A DNA stretch of 64,000 bases from contig CAZZNE010000018.1 in assembly GCA_964655525.1 (NCBI GenBank), positions 1 through 64,000 of the forward strand. Direction: 5' to 3'. A program made the translations under genes and the position numbers. Below the pieces are notes generated by a model. That model was not told the DNA's origin, ran no database searches, and saw only the letters and a program-made list of their open reading frames with translations. This stretch comes from DLAJ01 sp964655525. GTDB taxonomy: Bacteria; Bacillota; Clostridia; Lachnospirales; Lachnospiraceae. Below, one piece after another: positions 23,615-32,571 of the stretch. The first letter of the stretch is position 1; each line of letters opens with the position of its first letter.

Positions 23615-24454
23615 ATGAAAACCGTAAAAGACATATCAGAGATAACCGGAGTGAGCATCCGGACATTGAGGTATTATGATGAAATCGGTTTATTAAAGCC
23701 AACAGAATTAACAGAAGCAGGTTATCGGCTCTATGACAACAAGGCGTTAGAGAAGTTGCAGGAAATCATGTTCTTTAGAGAATTGGACATTCCATTGATG
23801 AACATCAAAAAAATCATGGATGACCCTAATTATAATAAAGAACAGGCTTTATTAACTCAAAAAACTTTATTGGAACACAAACGAAATCGGCTAAACGGGA
23901 TTATTGGGTTAATAACAGATGTAATGAAAGGAGTTCATACTATGAGTTTTGAGGCGTTTAGCAATGAAGAAGTGCAGAAAATTTTAGACCATACATTGGA
24001 AAGTATGTCAAAAGAATCACTTGAAGAACAGATTCAAAAATTTGGCAGCGTAGAAAAATATCGAGAATATTTGGCATCCGGATTTTCAAATGAGCAGGCA
24101 ATTGCCGATGTATTCAAATGGTATGGCGGTAAAGAAAAGGCAATGCAGGCAATGATGCAGGCAAACGGAAATACCGAAGAAATAAAACAGGAACGAGATG
24201 AAAATGCACAAATCTATAAGCAGTTTATGACCGCGAAAAAAACGAATAATGCAGATATGGCACATTCCGCTGTTGAAATGCTTGCAGAGAATTACAAAAA
24301 ATTATTTGCCCTTGATAACGCAAGAAATATCTTGCTCGATTTAGCAAAAGAATACCTCCAAAGTGCAAAACTTGCAGAAATAACCGACCTCCAATACGGA
24401 GAAGGCTGCTCAGAATATGTCGCAAATGCGATCAATCGTTACTTTGGAGCATAG
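23615..24454 (+). CDS. MerR family regulator with TipAS antibiotic-recognition domain
   Basis: A 279-residue regulator. Residues 1-70 are a MerR winged helix (VKDISEITGVSIRTLRYYDE, GYRLYDNKALEKL); a dimerisation helix follows, and residues about 120-279 form an alpha-helical TipAS-like domain (SFEAFSNEEVQKIL, EYLQSAKLAEITDLQYGEG), which in TipA traps thiopeptide antibiotics. A start inside the gene at 23942 (ATGAGTTTTGAGG preceded by GGAG) could also make the ligand domain alone, as TipAS is made in Streptomyces. Autoregulated by its own promoter. No resistance gene is adjacent. Confidence 0.9.
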   Translation: MKTVKDISEITGVSIRTLRYYDEIGLLKPTELTEAGYRLYDNKALEKLQEIMFFRELDIPLMNIKKIMDDPNYNKEQALLTQKTLLEHKRNRLNGIIGLITDVMKGVHTMSFEAFSNEEVQKILDHTLESMSKESLEEQIQKFGSVEKYREYLASGFSNEQAIADVFKWYGGKEKAMQAMMQANGNTEEIKQERDENAQIYKQFMTAKKTNNADMAHSAVEMLAENYKKLFALDNARNILLDLAKEYLQSAKLAEITDLQYGEGCSEYVANAINRYFGA

Positions 24455-24488
24455 CATATGTCAAAGTAGAATTTATCGGACAGATTGA

Positions 24489-24534
24489 CAATTTTCCACT
24501 GCTTATATATAGGTATATAAGCAGTGGAAAATTA
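24489..24534. terminator. Long-stem terminator between convergent genes
   Basis: ATTTTCCACTGCTTATATA pairs with the complementary stretch around a TAGG loop. It separates the MerR gene (plus) from metI (minus), and A/T runs at the stem base suit both directions. Confidence 0.75.
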
Positions 24535-24568
24535 CCTTGGATTGAGAAATCTCCTATTCCGACCGGCT

Positions 24569-25279
24569 TCATTTCCTCCCCTTTAAGCGCTTATCGCTTC
24601 TTGTGGCAAGAAATGTGCCGACGCTCTGAAAAATCTGCACAAGTATGATCAGGCAGATCACGGCAAAGAGCATGACGAGATATTGATAACGGTAATACCC
24701 ATAATTGATCGCAATCTTGCCGAGTCCGCCGCCGCCGAGAATCCCGCTCATCGCAGAGTAGCCAAGGATCGTCGTCAGCGCGATCGCCGCATTTAAGATC
24801 AGGGACGGTACACTCTCCGGAATCAAGACTTTCACGATGATCTGAAACGGGGAGGCTCCCAGACTCTGCGCCGCCTCGACCACGTTCGGATTCACCTCGC
24901 GCAGACTTCCCTCCACGAGCCTTGCGACAAACGGAAACGCCGCAATGACGAGCGGAACAACGGATGCCGGCGTGCCGACAACCGTCCCGACGATCAGCCT
25001 TGTGATCGGAAATACCATGATCATTAAGATCAGAAACGGCACGGAGCGCAGCAGATTAATCACCACGTTTAACAAATGCAGCACCGCTTTCGGCACTTTT
25101 AAAATCCTGCCGTTCTCTCCCGCAACAAGCACAACGCCGATGGGCAGGCCGATCACAATCGCAAATAAAGTCGATACCAGTGTCACATAGACAGTTTCCC
25201 AAATCGCCAGCGGAAACTGTGTTTTCAATATATTCAGTGCATTCTGCACGGTTTCGGCTGCAAAAAGATCATGAAACAT
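24569..25279 (-). CDS. metI: Methionine ABC transporter permease MetI
   Basis: A 236-residue inner-membrane permease with five hydrophobic segments and the MetI-type EAA loop (VVEAAQSLGASPFQIIVKVL). Works with MetN and MetQ to import methionine. ATG 25279 is eleven bases after GGAGG, which lies at the end of a palindromic element separating it from metN. Last gene of the metQ-metN-metI operon. Confidence 0.94.
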   Translation of the reverse strand: MFHDLFAAETVQNALNILKTQFPLAIWETVYVTLVSTLFAIVIGLPIGVVLVAGENGRILKVPKAVLHLLNVVINLLRSVPFLILMIMVFPITRLIVGTVVGTPASVVPLVIAAFPFVARLVEGSLREVNPNVVEAAQSLGASPFQIIVKVLIPESVPSLILNAAIALTTILGYSAMSGILGGGGLGKIAINYGYYRYQYLVMLFAVICLIILVQIFQSVGTFLATRSDKRLKGRK

Positions 25280-25286
25280 CGCTGAC

Positions 25287-25452
25287 TAATCCTCCATTCT
25301 GCCAACGGCCCGCGAGTTTGGGCGCCAGCACAAATCTATACGAAGAATGTCCGCAGGACATTCTTCTGTGTGAGAAAGGTTCTGCTTCGCAGAACCGTAG
25401 AACTTCTTAACGAAGCGCCCATCGGCGCGAGCTTTAGAAGTTCTTCTCACAC
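25287..25452 (-). repeat. Palindromic mosaic element joining the metN stop to the metI ribosome binding site
   Basis: Minus-strand order: an 85-base module (25368-25452) with perfect terminal repeats GTGTGAGAA/TTCTCACAC that contain the metN TGA; inside it GAACTTCT/AGAAGTTC, GCGCC-GAT-GGCGC and GGTTCTGC-TTC-GCAGAACC. Then GAAGAATGTCC/GGACATTCTTC (25342-25366), TTTGTGC-TGGC-GCCCAAA, and GGCAGAATGGAGGATTA with the metI ribosome binding site. The module and the second hairpin recur at 61947-62055. Confidence 0.85.
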
Positions 25453-26448
25453 TACCTCCTCCACATCAATATCAGGGATTGCCCGCAGATAGCGGACCGC
25501 CCTGTCTAACTGCCCCTCGCCGCCGCAAATGCCGAGCAGCATATTCCCGTACGCCTTATCTCCTATGCTCCGTGTGGATGCCGCCAAAATGCTTGCGGCA
25601 ATCTGCTCCTCCATTGCCATTTTTGCAATGAGCGGCGTTTTTGTGGCGTTAGCGCCATTAAACACCACACGGATGATGCGCTCGCCCTCTTCTGCCGCCA
25701 CACTCTGCTCATAACCCTCGGGATAGACAAGCCGTTTTGCCGCATGCGATTTCGGAGCGGAAAAAACCTCACTGACCGTCCCTTCCTCCGCCACAACACC
25801 GCCATCCATGATCGCGACTCTCGTGCAGATCTGCTCCACTACGCTCATCTGATGCGTGATAACGATGACTGTGATGCCGAGTCTGTCATGAATATCGCGG
25901 ATCAAAGACAAAATGGACTGTGTTGTCTGCGGATCGAGCGCACTGGTCGCCTCATCGCACAAGAGAATTTTCGGCTGCGTGGCAAGCGCGCGGGCGATCG
26001 CCACACGCTGCTTTTGCCCTCCCGACAGCTGTGCCGGATAACTTTTCAATTTATCCGAGAGCCCGACCAGTCCGAGCAATTCCGTCGCCCGCCTCACCGC
26101 CTCTGATTTTTTAACGCCCGCAAGCTCCAGCGGAAAACAGACGTTTTTCAGGCAATTTCTCTGCATGAGGAGATTGAAATCCTGAAAGATCATCGTGATA
26201 TTGCGGCGTTCCTCTCTTAATTCCGCCTCCCTCAGACTGCCGATGTCCCTGCCGTCGATCAGGATTTTACCGCTTGTCGGACGCTCCAAAAGATTGATAC
26301 TGCGCACGAGCGTGCTTTTTCCTGCACCGCTCATGCCGATAATGCCGTAAATCTCACCGTCCGCGATGGAAAGAGACACATTTTTGAGCGCTTCTACGGT
26401 TCCGTCCGAGGTAGCAAAGGTCTTTGTCAAATTCTGAATCTCAATCAT
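25447..26448 (-). CDS. metN: Methionine ABC transporter ATPase MetN
   Basis: A 333-residue ATPase of the D/L-methionine importer. Walker A (GMSGAGKSTL), signature LSGGQKQRVA and Walker B (ILLCDEATSALD) are intact. The C-terminal 90 residues are a NIL-type domain, which in the family binds methionine and inhibits transport from inside. GGAG precedes ATG 26448. The final Val codon and TGA stop lie in the terminal repeat of the palindromic element that follows. Confidence 0.95.
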   Translation of the reverse strand: MIEIQNLTKTFATSDGTVEALKNVSLSIADGEIYGIIGMSGAGKSTLVRSINLLERPTSGKILIDGRDIGSLREAELREERRNITMIFQDFNLLMQRNCLKNVCFPLELAGVKKSEAVRRATELLGLVGLSDKLKSYPAQLSGGQKQRVAIARALATQPKILLCDEATSALDPQTTQSILSLIRDIHDRLGITVIVITHQMSVVEQICTRVAIMDGGVVAEEGTVSEVFSAPKSHAAKRLVYPEGYEQSVAAEEGERIIRVVFNGANATKTPLIAKMAMEEQIAASILAASTRSIGDKAYGNMLLGICGGEGQLDRAVRYLRAIPDIDVEEVV

Positions 26449-26475
26449 ATGCTGCTCTCCTGCCCTTTTCAGCGA

Positions 26476-27324
26476 TCATTGTGCCAGTGCATCCAGTGAG
26501 GACTGCTTTCCTCCGTAGAGTCCCATCGGCTCCACATGGATGACCGCCGCCACAACGATATGGGTACCGTTCTCTGCATTGAAATCCTCCAGATACGGAA
26601 CATGCTGGAAATAATTCGCGTCCACCTCGCCGCTCTCCACAACATTGTTCGGCTGTATGTAATCGGTAAACTCCTTGATGTCCAACGTGATATTCTTTTC
26701 CGCGAGAATCTCTTTTGCGATCGCAAGGACTTCCGCATGCGGCGTCGGTGATGCGGCAACGGAGATCGTTGTTCCGGACAGCGCGTCATAATCCACCGAC
26801 GCATCATAGCCGTCTCCCGGCTGTTCCACGACACTGACGACTGCGCCGCCGTAGGTTTCCGCAATGTAATCCGCCACCGCCTGACTCGCAAGCGCCGCGA
26901 CCAACGCTTTGATCGCATCCGTGTTTTCGTTTCCTTCTTTTACAGCGAGAATATTGCCGTAAGATGATGCAGAGCCCTCTATGATAAAGGAATCTGCCAC
27001 AGGATTCAAGCCTGCTTCAATGGCATAATTGGAATTGATGATCGCATAATCCACATCTTGAAGCACATTCGGTACCTGCGCCGCCTCAACCTCCTGAAAC
27101 TGAATGTTGTGCGGATTCTCTTCAATATCCTGAACCGTGGCGGTAATGCCCGCATCCGCTTTTAAGGTAATGTAGCCGTTCTCCTGAAGGAGCAAAAGCG
27201 CGCGCGCCTCGTTAGTCGGATCATTCGGGACCGCGATCGTAACGGAATCGCTTTTTCCTCCGCAGCCCGTCAATGCAGACAGACTGAGCGCTGTGACCAG
27301 TAACCAAACCATTATTTTTTTCAT
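26476..27324 (-). CDS. metQ: Methionine-binding lipoprotein MetQ
   Basis: A 282-residue NlpA-family lipoprotein. The signal peptide ends LSALTGCGGK (lipobox Cys at 21). The core has VTIAVPNDPTNEARALLLLQ and DVDYAIINSNYAIEAGLNP, typical of MetQ. It captures methionine outside the membrane for MetNI. GAGG is five bases before ATG 27324. First gene of the operon. No SAM riboswitch was seen in the 108 bases before it; control is probably at the DNA level, perhaps by the LysR protein encoded upstream. Confidence 0.94.
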   Translation of the reverse strand: MKKIMVWLLVTALSLSALTGCGGKSDSVTIAVPNDPTNEARALLLLQENGYITLKADAGITATVQDIEENPHNIQFQEVEAAQVPNVLQDVDYAIINSNYAIEAGLNPVADSFIIEGSASSYGNILAVKEGNENTDAIKALVAALASQAVADYIAETYGGAVVSVVEQPGDGYDASVDYDALSGTTISVAASPTPHAEVLAIAKEILAEKNITLDIKEFTDYIQPNNVVESGEVDANYFQHVPYLEDFNAENGTHIVVAAVIHVEPMGLYGGKQSSLDALAQ

Positions 27325-27396
27325 AATACCTCAACCTCTCTTTTCTTGGAATGAACTTATCATACACGATGTGTTCTTGTTTTTCCAATATCATAT

Positions 27397-27434
27397 AGAT
27401 ATAGTAGGTTATAGGTTGAGGCTATACTATATCT
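27397..27434 (-). promoter_or_regulatory. Dyad between the LysR gene and metQ
   Basis: Perfect 10-bp arms AGATATAGTA/TACTATATCT; the right arm overlaps the LysR stop codon. It could end the LysR transcript or be an operator for metQ; the arms also look like -10 elements. Confidence 0.45.
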
Positions 27435-28347
27435 ACCCGCGCAGGTATTCCTGCAGCTTTTCGATATATAATTTCGCAAGGCTGCTGAGAATGCGGTTCT
27501 TTTTTACAATATACCCGATCTTCATCGTCATGTTGTCCGTTCCGTCGTCCTTAAGCGGGATCGCCCGATAATCCTCGCCGTTCAATTCACCGCAGATGAT
27601 GCCCGAGCACAACGTATAGCCGTTCAAGCCGACCATCAGATTTAAGACGGTCGCCCGGTCATTCACCTTGATCATTTGGGAATATTCGTTCATGGTAAAG
27701 ATTTCTTCCAAAAAATAAAAAGACTCATTCCCATTCTGTTCAAAGGAAAGGAACGGATAACCGCCAAGCTCCTCCATACAGATGCTTTTTTTATCCGCAA
27801 GCGGATGCCCTTTCCACAGATAGACATAGGCTTTGCAATCGATCAGCTCATGAAATGCGATCTCATTCGCGTTCAAGATTTTCGTAATGACCTTGCGGTT
27901 GAAATCGCTTAAATACAAAATTCCGATTTCGCTGCGCAGACTCGCCACGTCGTCAATGACTTCCCGCGTCCTCGCCTCCCGGATCGCAAACTCATATTTG
28001 GAGGTATCAAACCCCTTTACCATCTCAACAAACGCTTTTACCGCAAAAGAATAATGCTGCGTGGTAACACCGAATTTCTTTTTGATATTCCCCTCCGGTC
28101 CGTATTTTTCCGTAAGCTGCTCATATTGATCGTACACCTGCTTTGCATAGGCAATAAACTCCTGTCCGTCATTGGTCAGCGTCACGCCTCTTGCACTCCG
28201 GTGAAACACGGTAATACCAAGCTCTTTCTCTAACTCCTGCACCGCTCCGGTGAGCGACGGCTGTGAAATATATAAGCGTTCGGCTGCTTTGTTCATGGAA
28301 CCGGTTTCCGAGATCACGATTGCATAATGCAGTTGCTGTAATGTCAT
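27433..28347 (-). CDS. LysR family transcriptional regulator
   Basis: A 304-residue regulator. The N-terminal HTH is QQLHYAIVISETGSMNKAA followed by LYISQPSLTGAVQELE; the rest is the LysR co-inducer domain. GAGAGG precedes ATG 28347. It sits directly upstream of metQNI on the same strand and opposite the Rrf2/cysK pair, so control of methionine or cysteine uptake is plausible. The ligand cannot be told from sequence. Confidence 0.92.
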   Translation of the reverse strand: MTLQQLHYAIVISETGSMNKAAERLYISQPSLTGAVQELEKELGITVFHRSARGVTLTNDGQEFIAYAKQVYDQYEQLTEKYGPEGNIKKKFGVTTQHYSFAVKAFVEMVKGFDTSKYEFAIREARTREVIDDVASLRSEIGILYLSDFNRKVITKILNANEIAFHELIDCKAYVYLWKGHPLADKKSICMEELGGYPFLSFEQNGNESFYFLEEIFTMNEYSQMIKVNDRATVLNLMVGLNGYTLCSGIICGELNGEDYRAIPLKDDGTDNMTMKIGYIVKKNRILSSLAKLYIEKLQEYLRG

Positions 28348-28369
28348 AAAAAACCTCTCTTTCTCTTAC

Positions 28370-28398
28370 TTGATAGCCTACTAAATATATGGTATTAT
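28370..28398 (+). promoter_or_regulatory. Promoter of the Rrf2 gene with internal operator-like site
   Basis: TTGATA (28370-28375), 17 bp, TATTAT (28393-28398). The spacer carries CCTACTAAATATATGG (28377-28392), similar to the dyad at the cysK promoter (CCTAT-N7-ATAGG), so the Rrf2 protein may control both. Confidence 0.6.
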
Positions 28399-28447
28399 AG
28401 GAATATTCTTATGATGCTCTGCTAAGAGCAGGAACGGAGGACGCCAT

Positions 28448-28861
28448 ATGCGTGTTTCTACAAAAGGAAGATATGCGCTTCGCATGATGCTGGACTTGGC
28501 GAAGCATCAGAACGACGGCTATATATCGCTTGGGGAAATCGCCGAGCGGCAAGAGATTTCCAAAAAATATTTAGAGCAGATCGTTCCTCTTCTCGGCCAT
28601 GCCGATTTTCTGCTGACCAGCCGCGGCTTTCAGGGCGGATACCGTCTCGCCCGCCCCGCCTCGGATTACACTGTCAAAGAAATCCTGAGACTGACCGAGG
28701 GCAGCTTGGCTCCGGTTGCGTGCGTTTCGGACAATCCCGTCACCTGTGAAAGAAGCGCTGACTGCCCGACGCTCCCGTTATGGCAGGGATTGAACAAGGT
28801 CATTGATGATTATTTAAGCGGGATCACGCTGCAGGATCTGGCGGACGGAAACCTCAATTAG
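28448..28861 (+). CDS. Rrf2 family regulator (CymR/IscR-like) with three cysteines
   Basis: A 137-residue winged-helix regulator (MRVSTKGRYALRMMLDLA, SKKYLEQIVPLL, SRGFQGGYRLARP). It carries CVSDNPVTCERSADC, a C-x7-C-x5-C cluster at the place where IscR binds its Fe-S cluster; the CymR branch usually lacks it. cysK is the next, convergent gene, so control of cysteine synthesis, possibly together with Fe-S status, is likely. GGAGG is seven bases before ATG 28448. Confidence 0.9.
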   Translation: MRVSTKGRYALRMMLDLAKHQNDGYISLGEIAERQEISKKYLEQIVPLLGHADFLLTSRGFQGGYRLARPASDYTVKEILRLTEGSLAPVACVSDNPVTCERSADCPTLPLWQGLNKVIDDYLSGITLQDLADGNLN

Positions 28862-28917
28862 TCCGACCCACCATGCAGTATAAGCAGAATGGCGCATTTT
28901 TGGATTCATTATACAGC

Positions 28918-28956
28918 GAAGACCTATCCGCATGCAACATGCAGATAGGTCTTTTT
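28918..28956. terminator. Terminator between the Rrf2 gene and cysK
   Basis: AGACCTATC pairs with GATAGGTCT, with an inner CATG/CATG pairing, followed by TTTTT on the plus strand. It serves the Rrf2 gene and possibly the convergent cysK. Confidence 0.85.
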
Positions 28957-28998
28957 CATCATCATTCCTCACAGCATTTCATATCCGTCCTCGCGCTG

Positions 28999-29931
28999 TC
29001 ATTCCTCCGCGAACATCGGCGTGGAGAGATAGCGGTCGCCCGTATCGGGAAGCAACGCTACGATCACCTTTCCCTTGTTTTCGGGACGTTTTGCAAGCTC
29101 GGCAGCAGCCCACGCGGCAGCTCCCGAAGATATTCCCACAAGCAGTCCTTCTTTTCTTGCAAGCGTTCTGCCCGTCTCAAACGCATCCTCGTTTTCCACT
29201 GTAATGATCTCGTCATAAACCTCCGTATTGAGCGTGTCGGGTACAAAGCCCGCGCCGATGCCCTGAATCTTATGCGGACCCGCCGTCCCTTTGGAAAGCA
29301 CTGGAGACCCTGTAGGTTCCACGGCAACGACCTTCACATTCGGATTCTTGCTCTTTAAGTACTCACCGACTCCCGTAACGGTTCCGCCCGTGCCGACACC
29401 CGCCACGAAAATATCAACCTTTCCGTCCGTATCCTCCCAGATCTCCGGTCCGGTCGTCGCGCGGTGTACCGCCGGATTGGCAGGATTCACAAACTGCCCC
29501 GGGATAAAGCTGCCCGGCGTCTCCTTTGCCAGTTCCTCCGCCTTCGCGATCGCGCCTTTCATACCCTTTGCTCCCTCGGTCAGAACAAGCTCCGCGCCAT
29601 ATGCCTTTAAGAGGTTGCGGCGCTCCACACTCATCGTCTCCGGCATCGTCAGAATGATCCGATACCCTCTTGACGCGGCAACAGCGGCAAGACCGATTCC
29701 CGTATTACCGCTCGTCGGCTCGATAATGACTGAACCGGGCTTTAACAATCCCTTTGCCTCAGCGTCGTCGATCATTGCGCGGGCAATCCTGTCTTTCACG
29801 CTGCCTGCCGGATTGAGATATTCCAGCTTGACATACAGCTCCGCCTCAAGAGACTTCTCCGCAATGTAATTGTTCAGTTTCAAAAGCGGTGTGCCGCCGA
29901 TCAAATCCGTAATTCTTTCATATACTCTCAT
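28999..29931 (-). CDS. cysK: Cysteine synthase A (O-acetylserine sulfhydrylase)
   Basis: PLP enzyme that makes cysteine from O-acetylserine and sulfide. The 310 residues show the PLP lysine in NPAGSVKDRIA, the substrate loop EPTSGNTGIGLA and the phosphate-binding glycines GVGTGGTVTGVGEYL. AGGAG precedes ATG 29931. Its promoter lies about 185 bases upstream with an operator-like dyad just past the -10, consistent with repression by the neighbouring Rrf2/CymR-like protein. Confidence 0.96.
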   Translation of the reverse strand: MRVYERITDLIGGTPLLKLNNYIAEKSLEAELYVKLEYLNPAGSVKDRIARAMIDDAEAKGLLKPGSVIIEPTSGNTGIGLAAVAASRGYRIILTMPETMSVERRNLLKAYGAELVLTEGAKGMKGAIAKAEELAKETPGSFIPGQFVNPANPAVHRATTGPEIWEDTDGKVDIFVAGVGTGGTVTGVGEYLKSKNPNVKVVAVEPTGSPVLSKGTAGPHKIQGIGAGFVPDTLNTEVYDEIITVENEDAFETGRTLARKEGLLVGISSGAAAWAAAELAKRPENKGKVIVALLPDTGDRYLSTPMFAEE

Positions 29932-30097
29932 GGCTCATGCTCCTTTTTCTTTTATTTAGGTATTTGGCAATTGCCTGTTTGATTCCTATTGTGATCATTT
30001 TTCTGACAATCCGTTTCCTCTTTTGAAGCATGCGCCGCAACATCGAAATCCCGTTATGTGGTTCATTTTTGCATCTTCCCTTCTATATTTTATAATT

Positions 30098-30144
30098 CCT
30101 ATGTAATTTATAGGTATTGTAGCGCAGACCGCATGTGATGTCAA
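30098..30144 (-). promoter_or_regulatory. cysK promoter with operator-like dyad
   Basis: On the minus strand, TTGACA (30139-30144), 17 bp, TACAAT (30116-30121). Immediately after the -10 is CCTAT-N7-ATAGG (30098-30114), a repressor-type position. The leader from there to ATG 29931 is about 180 bases and shows no clear riboswitch. Confidence 0.65.
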
Positions 30145-30232
30145 GCACTTTTATCACATTTTTTTATTGATTTGTCCATATCGTGCAATTTTATCCGCAA
30201 AGCTCTAAGGCCTTATGACCTCTGCGATTCGA

Positions 30233-30808
30233 TCATCCGGCTTCCGCGTCCGCTTTTGCTTTTTCTTTTGCCCATCTGTCCCAACACTTGTTTACGCAGA
30301 ACTCCGCCGCATAGCTCAGCACGATCCCGCTGATCAATCCGACAAGCACATCGCTCGGATAATGCACGCCGACATAAAGCCTTGATACCGCGATCACTGC
30401 CGCCAATACAATGAGCGGTATCCCGAATTTTTTCGGCAGGTTTCTGACAAACACGCACGCCGCCGAAAAAGCCGCTGCCGTATGTCCCGACGGAAAAGAA
30501 TAATCAATCGGTTTTTTGACCAACGGAATCAATTCCGGGATCGCATCATATGGTCTCACCCTTGCGACGAGATTTTTGAGCAGCACATTGTTGACGATAA
30601 GCGAAAAAAACAGCGCAAGCAGCCCCATACAGCCAATCTTTCGTGTTTTTTTGAAAAAAAGGAATCCTATCGAGATCAGAATCCAGATGATCCCCGCGTT
30701 TCCGAGCGATGTGAGAAAAACCAAAACAGGCGTCAGAAAGCGGTTTCTGATAAATTCTTGAAAAAACAATAAAATCTGACCGTCAAATTCCAACAATGTA
30801 TGTATCAT
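30233..30808 (-). CDS. PAP2-family membrane phosphatase
   Basis: A 191-residue integral membrane protein with about five helices. The three lipid phosphatase motifs are intact: KNLVARVRP, YSFPSGHTAA and SRLYVGVHYPSDV. By family it dephosphorylates undecaprenyl pyrophosphate or another lipid phosphate on the outer face of the membrane. It is downstream of the DUF6472-like gene on the same strand (55-base gap). Confidence 0.92.
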   Translation of the reverse strand: MIHTLLEFDGQILLFFQEFIRNRFLTPVLVFLTSLGNAGIIWILISIGFLFFKKTRKIGCMGLLALFFSLIVNNVLLKNLVARVRPYDAIPELIPLVKKPIDYSFPSGHTAAAFSAACVFVRNLPKKFGIPLIVLAAVIAVSRLYVGVHYPSDVLVGLISGIVLSYAAEFCVNKCWDRWAKEKAKADAEAG

Positions 30809-30863
30809 TCCTATTTCCCCCTTATCCTACGATCATTTCGATCATTGTAAACAACATCCGGTC

Positions 30864-31037
30864 TTACATCTGATGCCGTACGACCCGATATTCATCATCC
30901 AGCGAAAAATACGGGCACGCATCATTCGTTCCGCGCAAAAAACGCTGCATGTCATCCTCGTCCAGATTCACGTCACAGACGTAATACTCCTCGTCCTCAT
31001 CATATGCATAATGACTGCAATTATCACAATTTGTCAT
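30864..31037 (-). CDS. DUF6472-like small cysteine protein
   Basis: A 57-residue acidic protein, MTNCDNCSHYAYDEDEEYYV at the start, with four cysteines (CDNC, VCDVN, ACPYF) that could hold a zinc. I recognise the pattern of a small Lachnospiraceae family annotated DUF6472; its function is unknown. CGGAGG is seven bases before ATG 31037, which is why the longer upstream frame is rejected. It follows the carboxypeptidase gene by 38 bases. Confidence 0.8.
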   Translation of the reverse strand: MTNCDNCSHYAYDEDEEYYVCDVNLDEDDMQRFLRGTNDACPYFSLDDEYRVVRHQM

Positions 31038-31075
31038 ATGGATACCTCCGATAAAAATGTGTAAAGCATCAAGCG

Positions 31076-32548
31076 TTACTCTATTGGGATCGCCTGTTCT
31101 TGCTTTTTTGCAGTCCGAAGGATCCAATCCACTGCCGCTTCAGCATGGATGGGCAGGTTATCGGTTGTCTGGGCTGCTCCTCCGTTCTCCGGTTCTTCTA
31201 TGCCTGAATAAAAGGTATACAGCGCATATCTGGCCAGCAATCCGGAAACACGCCCCCTCTCTATTGAATCCTCGGTGCCCAGTACGATCACGACCAGATC
31301 ATGCTCCATGTTCCCGTCGTCCACAGTCAGAGATGTTACCAGACAGGCTCCTGCCTTATTGGTCGTTCCGGTCTTCAAGCCGGTCACTTCCGGCAGATTG
31401 TGCAAAAGCGGGTTGGTATTGCGCACTTCAAGCTCGAGGGTTCTCAAGGTGGCATATTCCAAAGAAGTGATGTCCGTGATCTGGGGATACACCTTCAAAA
31501 GATAAGATACCAGCCGGAACATATCCTCTGCGCTCATGCGGTTCTGACGTTTTGAGGGAATGGGATCTTCCGTGTACGAGGGCAGACCATGACTGTTAAA
31601 AAAGACCGCCTGCGTAAGCCCCAGCTCCATCGCTTTCTCATTCATCATCTGAACGAACGCCTCCTCCGAGCCGGCGATTGATTCGGCCAGACACAACGCA
31701 CATTCGTTACTGGAAGGCAGAAGCGCTCCTAAAAGAAGCTCCTGCACCGTGATCTGTTGTCCGGCTTCTAACGGAATCACCCCGTCGGCTGAATCGGATA
31801 ATAGCTGAACCGCATCAGAGATCGTGACAGACTGCTCACGGGTGATCCGCCCTGCTGCGAGGGCATCCATCGTCAGGAGACAGGTCATGAGCTTGGAGGT
31901 ACTGGCGATCGGATAGGGCGTATCAGACTGGTATCGATAGTAGATTTCCCCGGTCGTGGCATCGCCCACCAGCACGCTGTTGACCCCGTAAAAATAGCCC
32001 GCCTGCTCCAATGCGGAAGGTGAAATGCGAAAAGGTTCCTCCGTGTTAATCAGCAGAGAACCCGCGGTCGGTACGGTGATGTCCACATTCAGGATCATGG
32101 CAAGATCGGCAGCCATCATGAAACAATCATAATACCCGGAAGGCAGCTTTGTGATCAGGGTGTAGTAATAGACACTTTTCCCGTTTACTTGGAATTTGTT
32201 GCGCCGCAGCGCAATGTCCGGATTTTCGCTGTCCTCCCAAAAAACATTTTCCACGCCCACGGGTGTATAAGTATTTCCCGGCACCATTGAAACCGCATCC
32301 TTCGTGATCTCCAGCGAGAACGCTTTGTCCGTATCCTTCAGCGCCATGGCGATGTCCCGCAGCGAATAATATGTGTTGTGATCGTAGCCGTAATCCAGCG
32401 TTTTTACGCTGCATGCGGCGCCGGTATCCGTCTGTACCCGACAGCTCCCCGGAATTTCGAAGCTCGCGTCTGCCTTGGCAGGCAGAAGGGAAGCGATCAG
32501 GACTGCCGTTAATATAAGGGAACTTATTTTATGTAAGATTTTTTTCAT
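31076..32548 (-). CDS. D-alanyl-D-alanine carboxypeptidase (S11) with N-terminal stalk domain
   Basis: A 490-residue secreted penicillin-binding protein that trims the terminal D-Ala of peptidoglycan stems. The signal peptide ends near KADA (about 28). Residues 35-170 resemble a copper-amine-oxidase-like stalk domain (YYSLRDIAMALKDTDKAF, VYYYTLITKLPSG), and the S11 catalytic domain follows with PIASTSKLMT (SxxK), PSSNECAL (SxN) and GLKTGTT (KTG). The usual C-terminal membrane helix is not obvious. Preceded by a small membrane-anchored protein gene 23 bases upstream, probably in one operon. Confidence 0.92.
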   Translation of the reverse strand: MKKILHKISSLILTAVLIASLLPAKADASFEIPGSCRVQTDTGAACSVKTLDYGYDHNTYYSLRDIAMALKDTDKAFSLEITKDAVSMVPGNTYTPVGVENVFWEDSENPDIALRRNKFQVNGKSVYYYTLITKLPSGYYDCFMMAADLAMILNVDITVPTAGSLLINTEEPFRISPSALEQAGYFYGVNSVLVGDATTGEIYYRYQSDTPYPIASTSKLMTCLLTMDALAAGRITREQSVTISDAVQLLSDSADGVIPLEAGQQITVQELLLGALLPSSNECALCLAESIAGSEEAFVQMMNEKAMELGLTQAVFFNSHGLPSYTEDPIPSKRQNRMSAEDMFRLVSYLLKVYPQITDITSLEYATLRTLELEVRNTNPLLHNLPEVTGLKTGTTNKAGACLVTSLTVDDGNMEHDLVVIVLGTEDSIERGRVSGLLARYALYTFYSGIEEPENGGAAQTTDNLPIHAEAAVDWILRTAKKQEQAIPIE

Positions 32549-32571
32549 TGAATCTCCCTTTTGAAAAAAGC

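Noticed and set aside
27325..27432. SAM riboswitch before metQ
   Set aside because: The gap is too short and lacks S-box conserved blocks.
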